From the NCBI GenBank assembly GCA_964058845.1, contig CAXKVR010000272.1, positions 21,972-85,971 on the forward strand: a stretch of 64,000 bases of DNA, in the 5' to 3' direction. Every line of letters starts with the position of its first letter. The first letter of the stretch is position 1. Below, piece by piece: positions 48,313-57,400 of this stretch. The position numbers and the translations under genes were made by a program. This DNA comes from Carex sylvatica. Its lineage: Eukaryota; Streptophyta; Magnoliopsida; Poales; Cyperaceae. The notes under the pieces were generated by a model. It was not told where the DNA came from. It saw only the letters and a program-made list of their open reading frames with translations, and made no database searches.

Positions 48313-48944
48313 ATAGGTAGTGTCGGTATAAATTTCTAACATCTTTTAATCTTTATGGTTATTTTTTAAATTATAAATTTCTAAACATTTCAATTAGTTT
48401 TTAAGTTATCTATTTTAAAGAAGAATTACTAACAAAAAAAAAGTTAGAACTCCGCCTATGTTATTTTACATAGCCGGTCCCAAGCCCGGAATTAAGGAGG
48501 AGGGTAACTTTTATTTTTTAATCTATTATTTTAAAATTATTCATAATTATTTTTCAAGTAATTGATTTAAGAAATTTTTTATTTTTATTTTATTCTTTTA
48601 AAGTAAAAGATTTAATTATATTTTTTATTTATATTTTATGTAACCTATTAAAAATAAATGAACGTTTATAAAATATATTATAGATATAAATAAATTATGA
48701 AACTATATAATTAGAATGAAAATTTGAAAATAAAATAAAATGACTGGTGTAATTGTGTAAAGAAATAAATAAATACATTTGTATTTAGCCGAATAAATAT
48801 ACAAATTTTCGCATGAATATTTTTTATATATAAGTTACAAATTTTATTTATTTATATACACTATTTGATATTTAACTATTTTGATTTTAAAAGTCGAATT
48901 ATAAACACGTAATAATATTCGTACAACACCGTAAAAAAATACCG
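48313..48944. other. Spacer after the transposase relic, no gene seen
   Basis: AT-rich, probably 3' flank of the hAT element. CATAGCCGGTCCCAAGCCCG near 48,470 is a GC-rich word of unknown origin. Confidence 0.4.
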
Positions 48945-49300
48945 TAAAAAAAAAGAAAAAAAAAACAGAAAAAAAACAGAAAAAAAAAACAGAAAAAATA
49001 ACAGAAAAAAATAACAGAAAAAAATAACAGAAAAAAATAACAGAAAAAAAAACCAGAAAAATAAAACAGAAAAAAAAACAGAAAACTAAACATAAAAAAA
49101 AAGAAAAAAAAACCGAAAAAAAAAGGACAAAAAAAACCGAAAAAAAAACAGACAAAAAACCCAGAGAAAAACAGAAAAAAAAAAAAAACAGGAAAAAAAA
49201 AAAAAAAAAAAAAAAAACGGACCGGACCGGGTACCCGACCCGGACCGGGTACCATACCCGGACCGCCCTACCCGTGCCGGGTACCACGGGCACGGGTACA
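48945..49300. repeat. A-rich (ACAGAAAAAA)n minisatellite followed by a GC-rich GGGTACCCG cluster
   Basis: 48,945-49,215 is built of A-runs separated by CAG or CCG. 49,216-49,300 is a sharp switch to GC-rich palindromic words (ACCGGGTACCCG, GGACCGGGTACC, GGGCACGGGTAC). Such clusters lie near the ends of some hAT elements, so this could be the right end of the element that carried the transposase relic. The Phe-rich minus-strand frames here are translations of the A-runs and not genes. Confidence 0.5.
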
Positions 49301-49339
49301 TCCAATGAACACATACCGTTATTTACAATACTATTCAAA

Positions 49340-49512
49340 AGTGTTGATCTTTCTTCTATTAAGAAAATTAAAAATATTTAAATATTTAATTTGTAAGTAA
49401 ATTTTCATATAAAGATAATACTAAACAATTTAAATTCACTATTTGAACTTTAGTAACCATGATATTGATGCATAGTACGAACCATTTTGTATTATGCGCA
49501 ACGCCATAGCCT
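49340..49512. mobile_element. Partial family-2 MITE
   Basis: The right part (GATGCATAGTACGAACCATT, ending CGCCATAGCCTCACT) and inner arm match the family at 6981-7344. The left end is missing. Confidence 0.5.
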
Positions 49513-49521
49513 CACTAATGA

Positions 49522-49910
49522 GGAAATAAATTTACTGCGATCCAAAGGAATTGCAGGTCATGTTATTTCAAATTAAATTTTTTATTGCAGGTCATGTTAT
49601 TTCAAATCAAATTTTCTAATTTTTTAAAGGAAAAATTATCAAAATATCATTCTAAAGTTTGAAATTACAAAAATATCACTTCAAACTTTATTAATTTATA
49701 ATTTTGTCATTTATACTCAATTCTTATACTATTTTTATTAAAAATTAATTAAAAAATACTGTTTTGAAATACGTATTTTGTACCTGGTTGTGCAATTCTG
49801 AAATATGTATTTCAAGACAGTATTTTTTAGTTAATTTTTAAATAAATAAAATGTTTGATTTGAAATAACAGGTACCTGCAATTCTTATGGATCACAGCAG
49901 ATTTATTCCC
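49522..49910. mobile_element. hAT-type MITE, 389 bp, with ACTAATGA target duplication
   Basis: The ends GGAAATAAATTTACTGCGAT and (reverse-complemented right) GGGAATAAATCTGCTGTGAT are inverted repeats, continuing through GGAATTGCAGGT. The octamer ACTAATGA flanks both sides (49,514-49,521 and 49,911-49,918). Inside is a second inverted pair around AATACTGTTTTGAAATACGT. Part of the left arm (TTGCAGGTCATGTTATTTCA) is tandemly repeated once. It touches the partial MITE before it. Confidence 0.8.
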
Positions 49911-49918
49911 ACTAATGA

Positions 49919-50944
49919 TGATCTAGTTGACTTTAATAGAGGTTCTTTTATCAGGCTCCAAAATGCAAAAGACTTGACTGCTTGATAGAGAGAGACAATA
50001 TAAAAGTGGCTTTTATTGTCAGTCCAACCAGAGCGCACTTGCATTGTTCCTAAATAAAAGATAATTAATTAGGTATCATGATTCATGCCGAGGTTTTTCT
50101 AGTTACCCCCCTCAAATGTCAAAATTCCTATATTAGTACCCATTTTAAAAAAAATTTAAAAATTGCAACGTGTGTTAACCCAGTCTGCGTACAATTTTTG
50201 CCACGTACGTAGACTCAGTCTGTGCTCCATTTTATTTGATTGCATTGTTTTTTTTGTTTCATGTCCGAATCTGTACTTCGATTCTAAAAAAAAAAACGAT
50301 TTGGCAAAATGCATACGTGTCAAAAATGATGCGCAGATTGGTTATGCGCACGTGATAACTTTTGAATTTTTTTTTATGAAACAGCAATATCAGAATTTTG
50401 AAATTTCAGGTGGTAACTAAATTTTTTTCGGAGTATCATGATATGAAGTTACATTAATTTATGCTGGTATCATTAGCAACTTCATGTGCCCACTGGAGAA
50501 TGCTGTTTTTGCTTTATTTGAAAACAATTTTAGTACTTAATTATTTATTTTTAAGGTATTATCTATATAATTAAATATTTCATATACTTCTAGATAATAT
50601 AATGTATTCAGTTACTCTGTACTCTGCAAATTAGTTTGTAAAATTGGACATTTTGTTTTGTCCTTTGATTTGTTATATATATATTTTTTTTTTCATTTTA
50701 ATACTAAAAGGGCACTAGAATACAGAGGAACAAATTGCATTTTTTTATTACTTCACAACCGTTCACAGATTTAAAATATTATTAATCTAAGCTTTATGTG
50801 TGTTCATGACTATTTATATCTTAAATACATTCATATCTTGTAAGAGAATAAATTGGCCTAGTGAAATTCAAATTCAAATCGAGCTCATTTCCGTTCCTGA
50901 TACTCCTTTTTTTCTCTTGCAAATATTATGAAATAGAGTAGGGT
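49919..50944. other. Intergenic DNA, no gene seen
   Basis: AT-rich. Short frames do not look coding and no element ends were found. Confidence 0.45.
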
Positions 50945-51300
50945 ATGGTTAAAATGCCCTGTTTCCATGCTTCAATCGTGCATCATATCTTTATCTCCAT
51001 TTTTAAATCATAAACATTCAATTCGTACCATTCAATATTGTCCCAAATTTCATTTTTTTTTTAAATTAATTTTTACTATTTTTTTAAATAGATACAAAAT
51101 CAATGTTTTTTAGAAGATTAGGACTATCTAAAATAGTGATTTTATACCTATCCAAAAAATAGTAAGAAATTTCAAAAAAAATATAAAATTTGGTTTCCAA
51201 ACTCATTTTAATATAGAAATCATATTGAGTGGTTCAAATTAACTATTTGAACTTTAAAAATGAAGATAAGAATTTGAGGTATGATTGAAGCATGAATTTT
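50945..51300. mobile_element. Foldback MITE with CATGCTTCAATC ends
   Basis: Left CCATGCTTCAATCGTGCATC and right (reverse-complemented) TCATGCTTCAATCATACCTC pair, followed by paired TCTTTATCTCCATTTTTAAA-like sequence. The centre holds AGATACAAAATCA words shared with family 2. Target duplication not determined. Confidence 0.6.
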
Positions 51301-52275
51301 TTATTTTTTTATTTTATTCTATGAGAAATATCCATGAAGTGCAAATTTCACTTTTGTATTTTGTTTTTTAATTTTCAACAAAATCTTACCTCTCATCAGA
51401 ATGTCACCTGGTAGATTTTTTGGGTTCAGTGCTTGCATCATCAATTGGGTCAGATACTATTGCATTGCGCTGGTGGTTCTTTTCAGGTTTCAATTTTACC
51501 AGTATGGGGTTCAGGCTGGACACGATAACGGGTAATATGCCAACAAACCCTTAACCCGAAAGCTGTCCAGCCACAGCCACAACCACATATTGTAGCTGAG
51601 ATACTGTTGAAAACCAAGAGGATAGAATACTTTTAGGCTTTTAGCCAAGTGAATTCGAAAATCAATTGGGTGAGATACTGTTGAAAAGCAACAGGATTAA
51701 GGGACTAATCGGGCCTCAGACCCGTTAAGGATTTTTTGTAATCATTGGCCACCTTTTTTCATATTTAGATTGTATAGGCAGCCGTTGAAAATAATAGGGG
51801 CCATTATTAATTACCGTTGTATTTGGGGCTATGAACGCCTCCATAGTATCAATAAGAAAATAAGATATGAAATTATTCAAATCATCACTGTTTCTGCAAA
51901 TTACTTCAATTCACACAAAAATCAACAGATACACATGCGGTAGAATGAGATCACTAATTCTTAAATTGTCCCTATGTTTTCAAAATTTTGTACTGGATAT
52001 GTGATTGTCAGGAATTGCACTGTTACACATACATTTAGGGGTATATTTCAGTTTTTTTTTTCTTTTTAAGGTAGTGGTTTCAAATGCCATTCATACATTT
52101 AAACTCATTTATTCTCAAAAATTCATTTAATTCTATTTATCTACACTCTTAATCACTCTATAACCTCATTTCCCATCTCTCTCCACGAACGGATTCGTTT
52201 GCCGCTGTTCGATGACCGGATTTGCTCACTGCCGTGCTGTGATCGAGATGGGTTAAAGACTCTACGCTCTGAGCT
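51301..52275. other. Intergenic DNA upstream of the D3 block, no gene seen
   Basis: ATCAATTGGGTCAGATACT near 51,440 and ATCAATTGGGTGAGATACTG near 51,661 are repeated words. I see no coding frame. Confidence 0.4.
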
Positions 52276-53165
52276 TCGACGATACCGAGCTCTCGGTTCC
52301 CTCCTCTCTCCCTCATTCTCCTCTCGATCTGCACGAGGAGATAGAGGCGAGAGAGGGAGAGGCGGAAGGGAGCGCAGGCGGCTCGATGTAATTCAGTTTT
52401 CATTGCACACACCCAGAAATGATGCTTGTTTCAGTGGTCATACTGTACCCTCTGTGAGATAAACCATAGTGCGTTTGTGCATTACTGAATTAGTGGGCAG
52501 GGAATATAAAGGAAGGTGTGATTCAATACCAGACTAGATGGAAATAAGTGGATCTAGATATGATCACTGTGCAAAGCATTAGAAGGCTCGGAAGATGTGG
52601 AAGATATATATAGGGGTACCAAGACGGTACCACTGATGTTGCTGGCATTGAAGTCATGCAAAAATACTGTGGAATACATGTGGGCCACTCTTACCCTTTA
52701 TTTATTTCCTCCTATATTTGATTTAACTGACGTGTTTTCTATTTTGGGCCTAAGGCCCAGTAAAAGCTATAACAAACGAAATACTGTTTTATTTTATATT
52801 TTGATACACTGGTATTGGGCTCGGTGTGAAGCCTTTGCCAAAAAGAAAGATGTGTAGGTATTGTGGGGATAGTAAAGTAGGTAGGTGACATTTCACAGCA
52901 ACTGTCAGATCCATTTTTGTTTTGTGTATATGAATTTGATTGTTGTTGGCATGAACCAACTTCACCGGGCCAGATATACCTTACCAAATAAATTAAATAA
53001 CCAAACCTACTGGCTTCTCTATTTTGTTTATATAACTTCCAATATGTTAATTGCGTAGTTAAATGGCAGCAGCCTATTGGCCTTATTTAACTGTCCCAAA
53101 GTACATGAGTAACGCAATTATAAAGTAAAGAACAATTAACGCTGTAATAAAAGGGGTCCCCCTTC
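52276..53165 (+). promoter_or_regulatory. Sulfotransferase upstream region (copy D3), source of the D1 and D2 duplicates
   Basis: This region has two partner copies in the window (43.7-46.8 and 46.99-47.34 kb), and its left flank in D1 recurs at the window end. It holds a CT-rich stretch (52,296-52,330), the empty hAT site GGGGTACC (near 52,614) and the conserved tail CAATTAACGCTGTAATAAAA just before the TATA box. The conserved blocks may include promoter elements, but duplication alone explains the similarity. Confidence 0.6.
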
Positions 53166-53171
53166 AAGAAC

Positions 53172-53179
53172 TATATAAA
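53172..53179 (+). promoter_or_regulatory. TATA box of the sulfotransferase gene
   Basis: TATATAAA lies 75 bases before the ATG at 53,247, leaving room for a leader of about 40 bases. Confidence 0.6.
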
Positions 53180-53246
53180 TATGTGTATATATGTATTATC
53201 ATCTTCACCTCAAATCCTCTCTAGAAAAAATATAGAAGGGAAAGTA

Positions 53247-54236
53247 ATGGCAATAGAAGACTCAAAACTAAGATGTCGTCCACATTTAAATTCTGTTCCA
53301 GAAATTGAAGAAGTGGATAGTATATATAAAGAACTCATTTCTACACTTCCAAAAGAAGAAAGAACGCGGCCATTTACGATGCGAAAATACCAAGGTTTTT
53401 GGTACTCAGAACGGCATCTTCCTGGTGCATTGGAAATGCGAGATACATTCAAGGCTCGTCCCACAGATTTAATCGTGGCAAGTTGTATCAAGTCAGGTAC
53501 CACTTGGCTCAAAGCCCTCACATTCACAATAGTACACCGAAATAAGTACACTTTTTCTAATCACCCTTTGCTTAAACTCAATCCTCATGATTGTGTTCCG
53601 ATTACTGAACATAACTACGCTGCACGAGATGAACACTATCTCGAAACCCTTCCTTCTCCTAGAGTTCTAGGAACTCATTTTCCCTACTCAATGCTCCCAG
53701 AGAGCATCAAGACATCAAACTGTCCGATTGTTTATATTTGTAGAGAGCCGAAAGATGTCTTAGTTTCCTATTGGCACATGGTTAACAGATTTGAATGGAT
53801 CAAAGAATCATTTCCTTTTACTCAAGCCTTCGAGTTATTTTGTGAGGGCCGAATGCCATATGGTCCTCTCTGGGATCACGTGCTCAGGTATTATACGAAG
53901 AGCTTGGAAACTCCTGAGAAAATTTTGTTCCTAAAATACGAGGAGATGATGAAAGACCCAATTGGCGGTGTTATAAGGTTAGCAAACTTCATCGGTTACC
54001 CATTCTCTGAGGAGGAGATGAAAAATGGTCGAGTGGAAGAGATCGTCGAGTTTTGTAGCTTTAATAAGCTCAAAAACCTTAATGTCAACAAAAATGGAAT
54101 AGGTGATGTACAAAATGATAACTTCTTTAGAAAAGCAATAGTGGGAGATTGGCAAAACTACATGTCGACCGAGATGGCTAATAAGTTGGATGAAATCATA
54201 CAAGAAAAATTACATGATTCTGGTTTCAGCTATTGA
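53247..54236 (+). CDS. Cytosolic sulfotransferase (flavonol sulfotransferase-like SOT)
   Basis: An intronless 329-residue soluble sulfotransferase that would transfer the sulfuryl group of PAPS to a hydroxyl of a small acceptor. The start MAIEDSK at 53,247 fits the family; the upstream extension reads through leader. Motifs in order: 5'-phosphosulfate loop IKSGTTWLKAL (about residue 84), GTHFPY with the likely catalytic His (about residue 143), 3'-phosphate site YICREPKDVLVSYW (about residue 164), and C-terminal RKAIVGDWQNY (about residue 295). The last is usually RKGxxGDW, so Gly is replaced by Ala. The length is normal for plant SOTs. The acceptor (flavonoid, brassinosteroid, choline or other) cannot be read from the sequence. 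A copia element begins 33 bases after the stop. Confidence 0.9.
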   Translation: MAIEDSKLRCRPHLNSVPEIEEVDSIYKELISTLPKEERTRPFTMRKYQGFWYSERHLPGALEMRDTFKARPTDLIVASCIKSGTTWLKALTFTIVHRNKYTFSNHPLLKLNPHDCVPITEHNYAARDEHYLETLPSPRVLGTHFPYSMLPESIKTSNCPIVYICREPKDVLVSYWHMVNRFEWIKESFPFTQAFELFCEGRMPYGPLWDHVLRYYTKSLETPEKILFLKYEEMMKDPIGGVIRLANFIGYPFSEEEMKNGRVEEIVEFCSFNKLKNLNVNKNGIGDVQNDNFFRKAIVGDWQNYMSTEMANKLDEIIQEKLHDSGFSY

Positions 54237-54269
54237 TTGAGTGGCAAGCATCTGCTAACAGTGGTATTG

Positions 54270-54471
54270 TGTTAAATTTGTAAGAGAGAATAAATGTAAG
54301 AAAACAATCTTATTATTGCAATCTTAATTTGAGGTTTACATATATCTCTATTTATAGAAGAATTCTAAAACTAGCCGTTACAACTACCAACTACATATTA
54401 ATTACAACTATTAACTTATATCTCCTAATTTATTATTTTACAATTCCCTAAACTAGCCGTTATTTTCAACA
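54270..54471 (-). repeat. 3' LTR of the copia element
   Basis: 202 bp, TGTTGA...TTAACA on the minus strand. I see no difference from the LTR at 58,998-59,199. A minus-strand TATA (TATAAATA, 54,349-54,356) could drive transcripts towards the sulfotransferase gene in antisense. On the plus strand AATAAA at 54,289-54,294 could serve as a poly(A) signal for that gene. The polypurine tract GAGGAGGAG (54,472-54,480, minus strand) adjoins it. Confidence 0.95.
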
Positions 54472-57400
54472 CTCCTCCTCAAGCTAGGAATGTAAATATC
54501 GTACAATCCTAGCTTGCTTATAATTTTTTCAAATGGACCCGGATCCAAGCCTTTAGTGAAAATATCCGCGAGTTGATCTTCACTTTTTACGTATGGTGTT
54601 TCAATTTCTTTTGCTTGAACCTTTTCTCTAACAAAGTGGCAATCTACTTCTATATGTTTTGTGCGTTCATGAAACACGGGATTAGAAGCTATATGTCGTG
54701 CCGAATTGTTGTCGCAATACATTTTCATTGGAGCTTGAGTTATAAATCCCATGTCTAATAGGAGTTGTTTGATCCAAGTTAATTCGCTTGCGGTTGATGC
54801 CATGGCACGATATTCGGCTTCAGCGCTTGATCGTGCTACAACATTTTGTTTCTTGCTTTTCCATGTGACTAGATTTCCACCTACAAATGTGCAAAAACCA
54901 GTTGTTGATTTTCTATCAAAGCTTCCGGCCCAATCTGCATCGGAATAGCCACATATATCATTAGAATTATTATTTTTCATCCAAATACCTTTACCGGGAT
55001 TATTTTTTAAAAATCTCAAAATTCTATTTACGGCTTCTAAATGTGGTGTTCTTGGTGAGTGCATGAATTTACTAATTTGACTTACAGAAAAAGAAATATC
55101 CGGACGTGTAACAGTTAGGTATATCAATTTTCCTACAAGTCTTTGGAATTGATTTATGTCTTCTAAAGGTTCTCCATCTTCACTATTTAATTTGCATTTG
55201 TTGTCAATTGGGGTAGAGGCCGGTTTACATCCTAATTTACCGGTTTCTTTTAACAAATCAAGTGTATATTTTCTTTGACAAATAAAAAGTCCTTTATTCG
55301 AAGTGGCTATCTCTATTCCTAAAAAATACTTAAGGTATCCTAAATCTTTTATGTCAAATTTTTCCTTGAGTTGTTTCTTAATATTTTGAATTTGGTCGAA
55401 ATTATTTCCGGTAATTATGATGTCATCTACATATACTAAAATAAGAGTAGTATTGAAACCGTCACATTTTGTAAATAAAGAATGATCGGCGTTACTGATT
55501 TTAAAATTGCAAGAAATTAAATAAGAGCTAAGTTTGCCATACCATGCCCGTGGAGATTGCTTCAATCCATAAATTGATTTATTAAGCCTACAAGCCAAGT
55601 TAGAATTTGTTTCTAATTTATGACCGGGTGGTAATGTCATATACACCTCTTCTTCAAGTGTTCCTTGAAGGAATGCATTTTTCACATCCATTTGGTAGAG
55701 GTCCCAACCATTGTTCACGGCAATAGAAAATAAAATCCTTACGGTATTCATTTTTGCAACCGGTGCAAATGTCTCGTTATAGTCTATGCCATAGGTTTGG
55801 GTAAATCCTTTAGCTACAAGTCTTGCTTTATACCTTTCTATGGTTCCATCACTATTGTATTTGATTTTATACACCCATTTACAACCAACCGATTTTTTAT
55901 TTTTTGGTAGAGAAACAATTTTCCAAGTTTCATTTTGCTCTAAGGCTTTTAATTCCTCATCCATAGCCTTACACCATATTGGACTTTTAATTGCTTCTTG
56001 GTAATTTTTTGGTTCTAATACTTTTTCAATACTAGTGAGAAATGTATGGTACTTGGTTGAGATGTTATTATATGAAACAAAATTTTCAATTGGATATTGC
56101 ACCGAATATGTCACATAATCTCTAAGTCTAGTTGATGGTTGTCGTTCTCTAGATGATGTTCTTCTAATCGATAAAATTTCTTCTGTTTCATTTTCATTTA
56201 TGTCATCATTAGTTTCATTTTCTTGATTGTTTTCAACTTGATGATTGTTTTTAGGAATAAGACTCAAATCATCTAAGTAAGGCAAAACTATATTGTCATT
56301 TTGATTATTTAAATATGGTTGATGAAGTATTTCTTTTTCTTTGAAATATGGTTCATTTTCCAAAAAAGAAACGTTCCTAGAAAGATATAATTTCTTTTTA
56401 ATTGGATCATAGCATTTATAGCCCTTTTTATAATGTGAATATCCTAAGAAAATAGTTTTTTGTGATACAAAATCAAGCTTATCATTTCTTTTGATATGTA
56501 CGAAACTTGTACAACCAAATACTCTCATATGATCATAAGTGATTTTTTGTTGATAAAGAATTTCTAATGGACTTTTGTTTTCTAAATTAACACTAGGTAA
56601 TCTATTGATTAAATGAGTGGCACAAAGTACGGCATCTGACCAATAAATTTTAGGAACATTATTTTGAAATAATAAAGATCGTGTCATTTCTAATAAGTGT
56701 CTATTTTTTCTTTCCGATACACCATTTTGTTCGGGAGTATTTATACAAGTTGTTTGATGTATAATACCTTTTTCTCTAAAGAGACTTGAAAACTTTCTAT
56801 TTATAAATTCAGTCCCATTATCCGATCTAAAGATTTTTAATTTTGCATTAAATTGTGTTTCTATGAGACATAAAAATTCATAAAAGCAATCAAATACTTC
56901 ATCTTTAGATTTCAGTAAATATAACCAAGTTGCTTTTGTAAAATCATCAATAAATAAAAGAAAATATTTGAATCCATTATATGACTCTATTGGAGCCGGT
57001 CCCCATACATCGGAATGTACTAAATCAAAAGAAGCTTTACTTTTGCTAGTAGAAAGAGAAAAAGGAAGTTTTGTTTGTTTTGCTAACTTGCAAATTTCAC
57101 AATTAGTACAATTTAAATTTTTAAAATCTAAAATACTATTTAAAATCTTGTCGGAAGGATGTCCAAGTCTCTTATGCCACAGATCAGAATTAACGACTTT
57201 TGCGGAAGCACATAAATTTAATTTGGAGTTCAAAAGATAATGTCCATTTTCTAGAAATCCTTCACCAATCTTGACCCCGGTTTCCCGGTCCTGAAATACA
57301 ACGTTTTTATAAGAAAATATTACATTACAATTTAATTCTTGTGTTAATTTATTTACAGAAATTAAATTTACAGGAAATGTTTCTAAATATAAAACATTTT

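Noticed and set aside
48844..49338. Long Phe-rich minus-strand frames
   Set aside because: They are translations of an A-rich minisatellite; composition and overlap in three frames show no coding.
53181..53246. Upstream in-frame extension of the sulfotransferase
   Set aside because: It would start at or next to the TATA box and is not part of the family N-terminus; MAIEDSK is the better start.
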